Counted from the first letter of the stretch, positions 1 to 10,111 are shown. The stretch is 64,000 nucleotides of DNA from Tridacna crocea (GCA_943736015.1 OX031065.1:27852427-27916426); one strand, 5' to 3'. Numbers and translations are program-made. The notes: generated by a model from the sequence alone, not told the origin.

Positions 1-105
1 CCTTTACAAAACAAATTTCAAAATTTCAGTCACTTTTATTTATTTCATCTGCAAATACTTTCAATTTGGACAAACCTTAAATTTTGTTGTGTGGTAACGA
101 GTTAA
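1..105 (+). mobile_element. Family A palindromic TTAA element, B-end only (cut by window edge)
   Basis: Right part of a forward copy: the CACAAAACAAATTT-like stretch, the CAAATACTTTCAATTTGGAC block and the terminal TGGTAACGAGTTAA are present. The core and A-end lie outside the window. Confidence 0.8.
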
Positions 106-124
106 GTACAAGTCTTAGAGCTTT

Positions 125-205
125 AGCTGACAGTGTAGGTCCAAGATCAGACTGCACAGAAGGTACTGCACAGAATAGATCTAATGTCTAAGCTGTCTAA
201 ACTCT
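125..205. repeat. Decayed family C hairpin
   Basis: Contains CAGTGTAGGTCCAAGATCAG and a weak inverted partner ending AAGCTGTCT, as in the better preserved family C copies at 52098 and 52556. The TTAA ends are not clear. Confidence 0.4.
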
Positions 206-349
206 AAACTATATCTAGTAGTTCTTACATGTGATTTACAGGAAAATTTGGCATCAAAAAAAATTTGAAAATGATTTCCATCCCTTTGGTTATAATCAAA
301 CATTTAAGATCTACAATTGTTCTTTGCAGTTTGACCAAGATCAACCATA

Positions 350-497
350 TTTGCATTTGCATCTTTCTGCTTTTCCTACATTGCGTATTCTACTTCAATA
401 TCTGCAAGTTCCATTGTCTGGGTCACATTAATTTTTGTTTGTCATCTTTGAACATTTTCAATTTGGACAAGTCTAAAATTTTGTTGTGTAATTAAAG
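350..497 (+). mobile_element. Family A element, decayed right half
   Basis: A GCATTTTCTCC-like arm is degenerate, but the B-end TTCAATTTGGACAAGTCTAA is clear. The terminal inverted repeat has decayed. Confidence 0.4.
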
Positions 498-504
498 GAT
501 AAAG

Positions 505-746
505 CCTTTACCAGACAATCCCAACTTTTAAGGACCCTGTTAATAATTAGGCTTCTGAAAACATGGTGGGAACAGGAGAAAATGCTGGTTTCCAGCATTT
601 TCTTTTTTTTCATAATGTTTTCTTCAATGTCAGAATCAAATTTGTACAGCTGAGTAACATAAAATTTGAAAATGGAAATGTTCTAAATTTGGACAGGTCT
701 ACAATTTGGACAGGTCTAAAATTCTGCTGTGTGGTTAAAAGGTTAA
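505..746 (+). mobile_element. Family A element, forward, complete
   Basis: Begins CCTTTACCAGACAATCCCAA and ends GTGTGGTTAAAAGGTTAA. The core palindrome is present with a mutated right arm. Inside the B-end the short segment ATTTGGACAGGTCTA is tandemly repeated. Confidence 0.85.
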
Positions 747-779
747 ATGATTACACATGAAGTGAAACAGCTATCAGCC

Positions 780-915
780 AACACACAGAAAACTAATCAA
801 CAGCAGAAAACTTTTATCATCAAACAAAACCATTTTGGATTCTTTTTTTTTTCTAAGATGGCACATTAATTTTGCAGAACACTGGTACTGCCAGCCATGT
901 CATCAACATTAGTTT
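780..915 (+). repeat. Local repeat unit, copy 1 of 3
   Basis: Shares AACAGCAGAAAACTTTTATC-like sequence, GATGGCA and CAGAACACTGGTACTG with segments at 1500-1580 and 2222-2340. In copies 1 and 2 a reverse family A element follows directly. Confidence 0.65.
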
Positions 916-1264
916 AATCCTTTGACCATACAAAAAAGTTATAGCCGCGTCAAAATTGAAAGCGCCCGCCCGTGTGGCTCAGTGATGAGCCTGTCGGACT
1001 CATGACCTGATGGTTGTGAGTTCGATACCTGGTTGAGGCGAACTTTCTTTCTGGCATATTCTCGCCTCTCACCTCTGCTGAAGCATGTAAGAAAAGTAGT
1101 CGGTGACTTTGGAAAGAAAGTTGTGTTAGTGTTGGTATGAGAAAGCCAGGAAACACATGTGCATCACTGACCGCCACGATATGACCTTAGCTGTTAAAGT
1201 TGCGTTGAACACCAATACAACCAATCAAATTGAAAGCATTTGCAGATGACCATTTCAAGGCAGT
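915..1264 (-). mobile_element. Family A element, reverse, split by a SINE and truncated
   Basis: B-end starts at TTAATCCTTTGACCATAC, is interrupted inside CAAAATTGAAAGC by SINE-1, then resumes with TTGAAAGCATTTGCAGATGA. The core and A-end are missing. Confidence 0.65.
964..1225 (+). mobile_element. SINE-1 (tRNA-derived), full length
   Basis: The tRNA-like head has an A box (TGGCTCAGTGATGAG) and a B box (GGTTGTGAGTTCGATACC). A conserved body follows (AAAGTAGTCGGTGACTTTGG) and the tail ends ACAACCAAT. It sits in a family A element with target duplication CAAAATTGAAAGC (951-963) and CAAATTGAAAGC (1226-1237), so it is younger than that element. Confidence 0.9.
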
Positions 1265-1496
1265 TAACCCATTACCACACAATCCCTACTTTTGACAACC
1301 CTGAGAAAGAAGCCTTAAGAAAACATTGCAGGAAAAGGAGAAAATGCTGGTATAACCAGCATTTACTCTTTTGCCCACAATGTTTAATCTACTCTAATCA
1401 AAACAAATTTCAACTTTTCAGTCACTTTTATTTTGTCGTCTGCAAATGCTTTTGATTTGGACAAACCTAAAAATTTGTTGTTTGGTTAAGAGTTAA
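1264..1496 (+). mobile_element. Family A element, forward, complete with TTAA on both sides
   Basis: TTAACCCATTACCACACAAT at the left and TTTGGTTAAGAGTTAA at the right. Core present with a TATAACC centre and changes in the right arm. Confidence 0.92.
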
Positions 1497-1499
1497 AAT

Positions 1500-1580
1500 G
1501 GTGCAATGTTTCTCCTGACATGGCATGCATTTTTGGAGAACACTGGCACTGGCAGTTTTGTCTTCAGCCAAACACATAAT
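1500..1580 (+). repeat. Local repeat unit, copy 2 of 3
   Basis: ACATGGCATGC, then GAGAACACTGGCACTGGCAG. Homologous to 780-915 and 2222-2340. Confidence 0.55.
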
Positions 1581-1595
1581 TGTAGAGTAAAGGTG

Positions 1596-1820
1596 TAACC
1601 CTTTCCCATACAACAAAATTTTGGACTTCTTTAAATTCAAAGTGCTTGCAGACACCAAATCAAATGTAGCTCAACCAGTAAAAAAAGTAAATCAAAAGGG
1701 TAAAAAACAGTGGGAAAAGGAGAAAATGCTGGTACCAGCATTTTCTTCTTTTCCCACATTGTTTCCAAAGGCCATCTTCTCAGGGTCTTTACAATTGAGG
1801 GTTATGCGGTAAAGGGTTAA
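1596..1820 (-). mobile_element. Family A element, reverse, complete
   Basis: Starts TAACCCTTTCCCATACAACA and ends GCGGTAAAGGGTTAA. The core centre has shrunk to GCTGGTACCAGC, a perfect even palindrome. Confidence 0.87.
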
Positions 1821-2220
1821 ATGAACTATGGAATTAAAGGGGTATTGAACCAGATTTCTTTTTGTAAAATCTCTAGAAAAATCTTAGCACAGACTGTGCT
1901 TTTCATTCTGTGTGCAAAGATGACTTTAAATTTAAAACACAGAGATGCATAAGGAAAAAAATAATTACAAAGTTTTTTTTGCCATGGTATTTCTATTCCT
2001 ATTAGTATGAGCCACTTTTGAAGGTCACGATTTCAAGTCCCACCATAACCAGTTTTTTTTTTTTCATATTTTTCAGCATTTTTTTTTTGTGGTGATGATA
2101 GTAGGGGTAGGTGGATTAACACTACCATATCATTTTCACTACAAAATATCAAATTTCCAACCAACAAAAAAAATGGGTCAAATTAAAGTGTAATTCCCCC
2201 TTAAGAGACAACTCGGTGAA
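1821..2220. other. No gene seen; T-rich sequence
   Basis: Contains several T-runs and a weak B-box-like stretch (GGTCACGATTTCAAGTCCC near 2022-2041) that could be a decayed SINE head. Nothing firmer can be supported. Confidence 0.3.
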
Positions 2221-2221
2221 A

Positions 2222-2340
2222 AGTAATGAACAACAGCAAAAAGCTTTATCATCATACATAACCATTTTGCATTTTTTTTTGCCCGAGATGGCATATTTGC
2301 AGAACACCGGTACTGGTACAGCCTGCCCTGTCATAAACAG
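2222..2340 (+). repeat. Local repeat unit, copy 3 of 3
   Basis: AACAACAGCAAAAAGCTTTATC, the GAGATGGCA block and CAGAACACCGGTACTGG match copy 1. Both strands happen to be open here for over 100 codons, but the homology to non-coding copies argues against a gene. Confidence 0.6.
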
Positions 2341-2507
2341 ATACTTGGGTGATGCATTATCTAATCTCATTTCCATGCAATCTCCTTCAACTGTATCATT
2401 TTGCCTGCCATATATCTCAACAATGCAAAAGGGCATGACCTTATCTATCCAGAGTGCTGCAAATGTTTCAGCAGTTTCACAAAAAAACACTGATGACATT
2501 TTTAAAA

Positions 2508-2811
2508 ATCTTTACCACACAATCCCGAGTTTTATTGAACCAAAAAAAGAGGGCTACTGGAGGCATTTTTGGGAAAGAAAAAATGCTGGTAACCAGCCTA
2601 AATCACTTTCCCACTTGTCGAGATTGAAAGCATTTGCAGATGACAAAATAAATGTGGATCAAAAATTGGAAATTTAATTTAGAAGAGTTGAAAACATTGT
2701 GGGAAAAGGAGAAAATGCTAGTTACCAGCATTTTCTTCTTTTCCAACAATGTTTTCATAAGGCTTCTTCGTCTGGGTAATAAAAACCAGGGATAGTTTGG
2801 TGTAGGGTTAA
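2508..2811. mobile_element. Composite of two family A elements (A-end, core, B part, core, A-end)
   Basis: A forward left part (2508-2617) joins at a disrupted core to a reverse part (2618-2811) with GAAAGCATTTGCAGATGAC, an intact core and the A-end ending GTGTAGGGTTAA. Both outer ends are therefore A-ends. Confidence 0.8.
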
Positions 2812-2835
2812 ATCTCACGATTGTTAGGTATGGGT

Positions 2836-3095
2836 TTAACCCTTTCCCAAACAATGCCTGGTTTTTACGGGTCTGGAATGGTAGCCTTTTGAAAACATTG
2901 TGGGAAAAGGAGAAAATGCTGGTAACCAGCATTTTCTCCTTTTCCCACAATGTTGACCAGCATTTTCTCCTTTTCCCACAATGTTTTCTACCCTATCATA
3001 GACAGAAATCATCTTTTCAGCAAGAGTTGAATTGTTGTCTGCAAATGCTTTCAGTTTGGTCTAGTCCAAAAGTTTGTCGTTTGGGAAAGGGTTAA
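2836..3095 (+). mobile_element. Family A element, forward, with duplicated core arm
   Basis: Flanked by TTAA and of the CCCTTTCCCAAACAA end subtype. After the perfect core the right arm (CCAGCATTTTCTCC to ACAATGTT) is repeated once more at about 2958-2985, which suggests slippage or recombination at the hairpin. Confidence 0.93.
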
Positions 3096-3164
3096 GATAG
3101 TTGAATTTTTTCTCTCATAATTCTTATCCAGAGTAATGGCAATATATTGACTCTCCTAATCCAA

Positions 3165-3595
3165 AGGCAGGCAATGGTCATTTACAATATTGCTTAATAC
3201 TGATGGTGAAATTTCAAATTTAATTGCTTTCAGCAATACCAATCAAAAGTTCATTTAATAGGGTATGTGGTTCAGACCTATCAGCGCGAACTGAAGAATT
3301 TTGGTTTTAGATCTATTTCTGTAACTGTTCTACTCTGTATTTTACAGAGACTATAAACCTAAACTAATTCAAGCATACAAACTGCAGAAAATGGTTGTTT
3401 GCTTAATATTGAAAGTGAAACTTTAATAAATTTAATTCTTTTTAGTATTACCAATTTAAAGTACATTTGATAAAGAATATGTTTCAAATCTATCATCCTA
3501 AACTACTGATTTTCCTCATATGTCTGTATAATTTTGTTCTACAAAAAAAATGTATTTTACAGCGATTGCATACCTAAACATGCAAGCATGCAATA
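3165..3595 (+). repeat. Diverged tandem duplication, two units of ~215 bp
   Basis: Unit 1 (from ~3165) and unit 2 (from ~3381) share GCTTAATA, AATTTAATT, a TACCAAT block, TCTATCA and TGTATTTTACAG, then CATACCTAAAC-like ends. No coding signal. Confidence 0.6.
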
Positions 3596-3616
3596 GTAAT
3601 GACAGATAGGTGACAT

Positions 3617-3844
3617 TTAACCCATTACCAAACAATCCCTACTTTTGACAACCCTGAGAAAGAAGCTTTTAGAAAACATTGTGGGAAAAGGAGAAAATGC
3701 TGGTAACCAGCATTTTCTCTTTTTTCTACAATGTTTTCTACTCTTCACAAACCAAATTTGAATTTTCAGTCATTTTAATTTTGTCGTCTGCAAATGCTTT
3801 CAATTTAGACAAGCCTAAAATATTGTTGTTTGGTAATGGATTAA
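3617..3844 (+). mobile_element. Family A element, forward, complete
   Basis: TTAACCCATTACCAAACAAT to TTTGGTAATGGATTAA with the core intact on the left arm. Its right TTAA is also the left TTAA of the next element. Confidence 0.95.
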
Positions 3845-4043
3845 CCCTTTACCACACAATCCCAAGTTTTAACTACCTTGATAGAAAAGGTTTTTGAAAA
3901 CTTGTGGAAAAAGGTGCAAATGGTAACCAGCATTTTCTCCTTTTTCCACAATGTTTTCTACACTTGAGCTAACTTTGAATTGTCGTCTGCAAATGCTTTA
4001 GATTTTGTCCAGTATAGTATTTTGTCGTTTGGTAAAGAGTTAA
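3841..4043 (+). mobile_element. Family A element, forward, shares TTAA with its neighbour
   Basis: TTAACCCTTTACCACACAAT to TTTGGTAAAGAGTTAA. The left arm of the core is partly deleted. Confidence 0.9.
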
Positions 4044-4129
4044 AGCAGACTTGCAGACTACAGATTGACTAATCCATCATGTTAGTTGCCAATATGAACC
4101 AATAGGCCAGCAGAAAAAAAAATTAGAGA

Positions 4130-4335
4130 TGCCTTAACTGAAAGCATTTGCAGAATGACGAATTAAAAGTCAGATCAAATAACAACCTGATTTGTCTCCA
4201 AAAATGTAAAAAGCATCGCAAGAAAAGAAGAAAATGCTAGTCACTTGCATTATCTTTTTCCCATGTTTTTAAAAGCGGTCTTCCTCTATGATAGCTTAAA
4301 CTCAAATAGCTTAAACTCAAAAGTTTTTTGGTGTA
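4130..4335 (-). mobile_element. Family A element, reverse, decayed
   Basis: GAAAGCATTTGCAGAATGAC (B-end) and AGAAAATGCTAGTCACTTGC (core) are recognisable. Ends are lost, and a 16-bp segment around TAGCTTAAACTCAAA is tandemly repeated at 4289-4320. Confidence 0.45.
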
Positions 4336-4429
4336 GATTATCTTTTGTGCCTTAGAAATCAAATTTACACAGTGCAGACTGATATGGAAACATCCTGAAA
4401 TAAGTATAATCAACATAAACATAAAAAGA

Positions 4430-4605
4430 TTAACCCTCTACCACAGAATGATGACTTTTATTGGTAACCAGCATTTTCTCCTTTTCCCACAATGCTCTTT
4501 ACTCTATAAAAGGAAAGTTGCACCTTTTGAGCCACACTGGTATTGTTGTCTGCAAATGCTTTTATTTTAGGCAAGGCTGAAATATTGTTGTTTGGTAAAA
4601 GGTTA
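4430..4605 (+). mobile_element. Family A element, forward, left core arm deleted
   Basis: TTAACCCTCTACCACAGAAT, then directly the centre GGTAACCAGC and right arm, a B-end, and TTTGGTAAAAGGTTA. Confidence 0.85.
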
Positions 4606-4829
4606 CAGGTACATCTTTACATATGGACAGAAAAAAAAAATACTGCTAAAATTTGATAGACTGTAGAATTGTTCAGAATTTAGTCAGCTGTGTTATCATA
4701 GATAAAATACTGAAACCATATATACATGTACTCTGAAAGGGATAAATATGTATATCGAAAATCTTCAGTTTTAACTGGAATGCCCTGTACATTACAACAT
4801 CTATTTCTTGGTGGAAACCACTATAGAAT

Positions 4830-4995
4830 TTAACATCTTATTACACAATCTCAAGTTCTTTAGACCCTGAGATAAGAGGCATCAGATAAACTTTCTGGGA
4901 AAAAGAAGAGCCCTAGAAACTAGCATTTTCTGCTTTTTCCACAATATTTATTATTCCTTTCTGACATAAACCTCATCAACTGAATTTGTTTATTA
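4830..4995 (+). mobile_element. Family A element, forward, decayed
   Basis: TTAACATCTTATTACACAAT, a damaged core (CTAGCATTTTCTGC) and no recognisable B-end. Confidence 0.5.
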
Positions 4996-4999
4996 TCGA

Positions 5000-5854
5000 A
5001 GGGGCAATAAACCATATTTTCACTCTACTTTTTTCACAAATTCATATTTCGTACAGAATCAAAGCGTTGAGAGCAATGAAGTAGTATTTGTCAAGGAAGC
5101 CAGTATGTGAAATTAATAATTTTACAGAAATATTGTTCAAATATTGGGTTGAAAGTCAACCTACTAAGCAAATGAATACCTTTATGGTTTAAGGGAGAGT
5201 ACTCATGACAAGGTCAGGATTATTTGTATATTGGTTGTCTTCCTTTGATTATCAGGAGTCAGGGGTAACATACCTTTAAAGTAGGATGTATGATGGATAG
5301 AGAGAGAAACCATGTGAATATATCAAATAAAGCTAAGTTTGTACCTGGAAACTATGATTTTGAAATATCCTGTTGTTAACATTTCATGCCCAACATTACA
5401 ATCCATTATTTTGATCTATAAATATTCATGCTCAATCAAATAAGTAGCCAACAATCACGGGATAAACAATCCATGGGAAGAACTCGTTTTGGAATGAAAA
5501 AATCTAGGACCTGCAAGCGATCTGTAGACAGAATTTGTATAATTGAACCAATAGAAGGCTCTGAGTGAGTGAGGCTATTTTCGATAAAAAAATTAGTATT
5601 TCCGCGATCAATTGCCTCAACCAGTGTATTAAAGATGCGATTTCCATTTATATATCTTAGTGCTACCAAAAAACTCATTGGCCTGAGAAAAATTTAGTTT
5701 AATTGGATTTATTTCCTTCGGCTTTGCACAATATATGATACATGTGTACACATTGTCTTCAAAATATTGAACTCGTAGTGGTATTGTCTTCGATAAATAC
5801 CACAAAAATCACACATGTATGTATGTGGCTGTTAACATTACTTGGTGAAAAAAA
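5000..5854. other. No recognised feature
   Basis: AT-rich, apparently single-copy in this window. A minus-strand open frame of 80 codons (5436-5678) has no motif I recognise. Confidence 0.4.
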
Positions 5855-5942
5855 AAGCAAAAAAAAATTCTGAGAGTACTTCAACCTAGGACCTTCAAAG
5901 CTGTAGATGACAACTCTATCCACTGGGCTATAGACATCTGTA
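5855..5942 (-). repeat. tRNA-like SINE head
   Basis: On the minus strand TAGCCCAGTGGATAGAG resembles an A box and GGTCCTAGGTTGAAG a B box. It lies immediately before SINE-2 on the other strand. Confidence 0.4.
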
Positions 5943-5944
5943 TA

Positions 5945-6250
5945 TAATTATTTTACAAGAAAAATGTTTATCGGTTGCAGAACAGGGGGTTGCTGCTTCC
6001 ATCCCTGGCTCAATCATTTTCTTTTTCCGAGAATTGATGAAAATCATTGCAACAGAATTCATTTCTCACTCACTGCCAACCATTGCTTTAACAGTGGTTA
6101 TATGGGAAAGCAGCCAGTGACTTGGGAAGAATATTGTGTGGAATATTCGTAAAAGAAACTCCAGGAAAAGTATGGATAGGTGCACTGGCTGCCACAATAT
6201 AACTGAAAAATAATGTGAAAATGGCCTTCTCAACATGCAATCAATCAATC
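5945..6250 (+). mobile_element. SINE-2, degenerate head
   Basis: Shares AGCAGCCAGTGACTTGG, CTCCAGGAAAAGTATGGA and the tail CAATCAATCAATCATG with 16821, 34986 and 35722. The tRNA-like head is poorly preserved. Confidence 0.7.
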
Positions 6251-6347
6251 ATGTTTGTCTTTTGTTACACAATGAATACTATACGGATCATGGAACAAGC
6301 CATTTTGCTTTGGGAATACAAAATTTTCTGTAATTCCTTATCTAGAT

Positions 6348-6505
6348 TTAACCCTTTACCACACAGATTTCAGATCTGTCAGAACCCAAATCATATGCAA
6401 ATGCCAAGATGACGTGTTAAAATTGTGGAAGTCTATCTTTTCTGGGATGCTTAAATTCTTCCAATTTGGACAAACCTAAAATTTTGTCGTCTGGTAATGT
6501 GTTAA
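6348..6505 (+). mobile_element. Family A element, forward, core deleted
   Basis: TTAACCCTTTACCACACAGA to CTGGTAATGTGTTAA with B-end CCAATTTGGACAAACCTAAA. The whole palindrome is missing. Confidence 0.72.
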
Positions 6506-6847
6506 CAGTATCCTGCATTTTGAGTGCTTTATTTACACATAAACATTCACAAAAGCTACCATAATTTCTGCCATTCCTGGTTCTTCCCATATTTATCTAT
6601 CAAATTCTCTATGAATAATGTCAATATTTTTCCCTCACATTGAAAAGAGAGACTTAATATAAAAGGTTTGAAGGATAAACAATTTAAAAAGAAAACAGAG
6701 ATTTTGCTTCCTGTTAAAAATGACAACACATTTCAAACAACAATATTCTAAATTGAGAACAGTTGAATTTTGTCATCAACTCTTGGTGGTTATACATTGT
6801 AAAAAAAAAAAAGTGGGTGTTTCGCCTTATTTTTGCAATAAAGGCAT

Positions 6848-7070
6848 CACTTTACCACAAAATAAAATTTAGATTTGGCCAAATTGAAACATTTGCAGAC
6901 GACAATTTAAATGTTGCTCAAAGGATGGAACTTGTTTTTGATAGGGTAGGAAATATTTTTAGAAAAAAATAAAATGCTGGTTACCTGCGTTTTCTCCGTT
7001 ACTGACAATTTTTTAGAATTTTTCTTGCCCAGGGTCATCAAAAGTCTGTATTGTGTGGTAATAAGTAAAA
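6848..7070 (-). mobile_element. Family A element, reverse, decayed ends
   Basis: B-end CCAAATTGAAACATTTGCAG, a worn core AAATGCTGGTTACCTGCG, and an A-end GTATTGTGTGGTAATAAG. Confidence 0.72.
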
Positions 7071-7221
7071 ATATTTATGTTGTACATACAGGGACACCAA
7101 CAGTAAGAGATACTGTTGAAAGAACTGGTGTTCAAATTATTTATTGCTACAATATGTCTGGGTGTTTTCTAAAACACTGACAGCCCTTCCTGTGATTTTA
7201 GATGAACTTCTTTCTTCCCTT

Positions 7222-7310
7222 TCACTCTTTACCACACAATGACAACTTTTGACGACCTTTGGAAAGATGCCTTTTGAAAACATTGTGGGAAAAGGATAAA
7301 ATACCTGTAA
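7222..7310 (+). mobile_element. Family A element, left half, interrupted
   Basis: A-end CTCTTTACCACACAATGACA and the left core arm up to AAAATACC. The Helentron-like array begins here, so insertion or deletion removed the rest. Confidence 0.7.
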
Positions 7311-7311
7311 T

Positions 7312-7933
7312 TATGACCTCAAATTTGAAGTCACTAAGCTTTTATGCTGTGAGAAGTTATGCCCAAGACAAAAATGAAAAATTATAATTTACAAAGGGAA
7401 AGAACTCTAAAAATAGTGGGAATAGAGTTATGATTCTTCTAAAGTGCACTTTGCTGTATGGTGATCAAATTCTACCTAAAGTTTGAAGTTATTAGCTTTG
7501 GTACTTTGCAAGTTATGCCCCTGATAATATCCAAAGATAAAATTAACAACGGGCAATAATTCACAAAAACAGTTTGAAGAGTTATTGCTCTTGTACAATA
7601 CACTTCTCCTTAATGTGATCTAGCTGTGTGTAACGTTTGAAGTTACTTTTTTACTTTGGAAGTTATGCCCTGGGCAAAAATCCGAAGTTAAAATTTACAA
7701 AGGGCAATAGCTCAAAAAATATTTGGGATAGAGTCATGGTTCTTGTACATTGCACTTCTCCTCAATGAGATCTATGTGTGTGTAAAGTTTGAAGTCACTG
7801 GCTATTATGCTTTGGAAGTTATGCTCCGGACAAGATTTCGTGATGCACAGGCAGAGACCGACGGAGAAGGTAACTCCAGTATAACACAACCCCCCCCCCC
7901 CCAACTTCATTTGTTATTTGTGGGGGGTATAAT
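7312..7933 (+). mobile_element. Helentron/pearl-like non-autonomous element with tandem units
   Basis: Four diverged units of 150-158 bp each carry TTTGAAGT..., GTTATGCCC, ACAAAGGGCAATAACTC-like and TGCACTTCTCC motifs. The 3' part has a remnant ACCGACGGAG, then CCAGTATAAC, a C-run and GGGGGGTATAAT, a potential terminal hairpin. Same unit family as 48858-50152. No 5' end seen. Confidence 0.7.
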
Positions 7934-8217
7934 TGTGTCATTTGGTGAAGAATTATCCAGGCACAGATGGTACGTAATGCTCTGTTGGTACAGCAAGGAA
8001 AAAATGTCAGGTAGGAAAATGCAAGATATTCTTGGATAATTACAACAATTTGGAAGATGCTTTTATTGTAGTCTAAAACAATTCTCCAAAGTCATTTTGT
8101 AATATCTTTTCAAACTTAATTAAAACTGTCTGAAATATTCAATTTTACTTGAAAATCATCTTGCAAATAATTAATGTTTGAATCTCAAATCCGATTATTA
8201 GATTTTCCAACTTAAAC

Positions 8218-8400
8218 ACTTCACCAGAGGACAAAACTTTTGAATTGTCCAAATTGTAAGTGATTGCAAGTACAATATAAAATCCTGCTCATTTAATAGC
8301 ATTTGTACTTACATAGTATAAAAAATTGTTGGAAATGCAGACAATATAGTTGGAAAGTAGCAGTTTTTCCTTTTCCCACAGCATTTTCAAAGGAAACCTA
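8218..8400 (-). mobile_element. Family A element, reverse, strongly decayed
   Basis: CACCAGAGGACAAAACTTTT, then TGTCCAAATTG and a partial core arm CCTTTTCCCACAGCATTTTC. Confidence 0.4.
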
Positions 8401-9221
8401 TAGTTCGTGAAAACAGATTATCTTGTACAGGGTTTGAAGGTAACTCAAGTAATATAATGAATAACACTTGATACCATTGCTCTCAGTTGTAAGACTAGAG
8501 GTTCTTTTCCAACTGATGCTCAACATGCACTGTTCTGAGCTACAGGCATTCACTTCATGACGAAATTTGCCACCTATAGTGTAAAATATAAGACAAGGTG
8601 TCCAACTTGATTCCACACCGAACACTGGTGATCACATGTTATTTTATCTGATGATGACTTTGTAGAATCAAGGTCCCTCTGTGCTCTAGGCATAAATGGA
8701 CTATTTGAGAGAAAGTATCGTATACAAGGAAATCCGGGTACAAGGCCCTAGCACTTCTTCAAATAGACCTCCTTGGTTCTTCAATGAGCCCAATACAAAG
8801 TGCCGTTACACACAAGGCTACCGATGGGTTCCAAACTAGTTCACCTCCAGTTAGGTGGGAAACACAAGGTTTCAGAAAGGTCCTTGTACGGCTGGGTAAC
8901 ATGAACCCCTGAGGCCTAAGCATATTTTTCTGTCAAAAAAACCTGAAAACTTGTAGAATTTTGGAGTCTTTCTCACTTCTTCCAAACTGAAAATTTTATT
9001 TACTTAAAAGTGTAAGGGTAAGAAAATAATTTTCTTTTTTGAAAATATGCTAGTAATCAGAAACTCTAAATTATCGAATAAAAACCTCAGACTTAATCTT
9101 CTCCACAAATGACCCAATCAAACTTTACAGACTGGCTGCAAGATAGTATTCTAGATAAACATAAAATAATGAGAAATATAGATACAAAATTCAGTAGGAT
9201 AAGAATTCATCATTAACTTAT
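8401..9221. other. No recognised feature
   Basis: Relatively GC-richer around 8640-8900. A 75-codon minus-strand frame ending at 8398 shows no recognisable motif or splice frame. Confidence 0.4.
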
Positions 9222-9444
9222 AGGCTGTTCCAAATTGAAAGCATTTGCAGACAACAAAATAAATAAAACTTAAAAATTGAAATTTGTTTCCAGCAGGGTA
9301 GAAAACATTGTGGGAAAAGGAGAAAATGTGGGTTACGAAAAGGAGAAAATGCTTGTTACCAGCATTTTCTCCTTTTCCCATAATGTTTTCAAAAGGCTTC
9401 TATCTCTGGGTTGTAAAACCAGGGATTGTTTGGTAAAGGGTTAA
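9222..9444 (-). mobile_element. Family A element, reverse, duplicated left arm
   Basis: Lacks its outer B terminus, has B-end CAAATTGAAAGCATTTGCAG, a repeated AAAAGGAGAAAATG segment and A-end subtype ACCAGGGATTGTTTGG to GGGTTAA. Confidence 0.87.
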
Positions 9445-9558
9445 GCTTTGAACCTCTTAAGCGCTTTTCACCAATATATGCCTTTGCAGCCAGAGTAGAT
9501 CAAGATCAGATGCACAAAATGTTTATCTTTGATCGACACCAAGTCTTGGCATTATCAT

Positions 9559-9746
9559 TTAACTCTTTCTCATATGGCAAAAAATAAGACTGGTCCAAAT
9601 TGAAAACATTTGCAGACGACAAAATAAATGTGTATCAAAAATTGAAATTTGATTTGGAAAAGGTTGAAAACATTGTGGCAAAAGGAGAAAATGCTGCTTA
9701 CTTTCTCAGGGTCGTCAAAAGTCCGGATTGTGTGGTAAAGGATTAA
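9559..9746 (-). mobile_element. Family A element, reverse, right core arm deleted
   Basis: TTAACTCTTTCTCATATGGC to GTGTGGTAAAGGATTAA. The left arm ends at AAATGCTGCTTA and jumps to the A-end, so the hairpin cannot form. Confidence 0.87.
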
Positions 9747-9821
9747 GAGTCTTATTTGAGGAATGAAAGAACTTCTTGGGTTTAATCAATGCTCTGAGGG
9801 ATAAAAATATGACAAAATTAT

Positions 9822-9875
9822 TATGCATTTGCAGACGTTATACATTTTGCAGACAACAAATTAAATGCAACATTT
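9822..9875 (-). mobile_element. Family A B-end fragments
   Basis: GCATTTGCAGACG, then TTTTGCAGACAACAAATTAAA. Fragmentary. Confidence 0.4.
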
Positions 9876-9889
9876 GATACTTTTCCCAA

Positions 9890-10111
9890 TTAACCCTTTA
9901 CCGAACAAGCCCTGGTTTTCACGACCCAGACAAAGAAGCCTTCTGAAAACATTGTGGGAAAAGGAGAAAATGCTGGTATCCCAAGTATTTTCTCCTTTTC
10001 TCACAATATTTTCTACCCTTCTAAAGTCAAGTTTCAATTTTGGAATCACATTAATTTTAATACTTTTGATTTGGACAAGTCTAAAAGTTTTTTTGTTTGG
10101 TAAAAAGTTAA
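9890..10111 (+). mobile_element. Family A element, forward, complete
   Basis: TTAACCCTTTACCGAACAAG to TTTGGTAAAAAGTTAA. Centre altered to GGTATCCCAAG. Confidence 0.92.

Noticed and set aside
2216..2677. 153-codon plus-strand frame and an overlapping 116-codon minus-strand frame
   Set aside because: The region is repeated at 780-915 and 1500-1580 without preserved frames, and it runs into a family A element.
2889..3095. Recurrent open frames with MLVTSIFSFSHNVF or GENAGYQHFLLFPQCF
   Set aside because: These peptides are translations of the two strands of the palindromic core, not a protein family.
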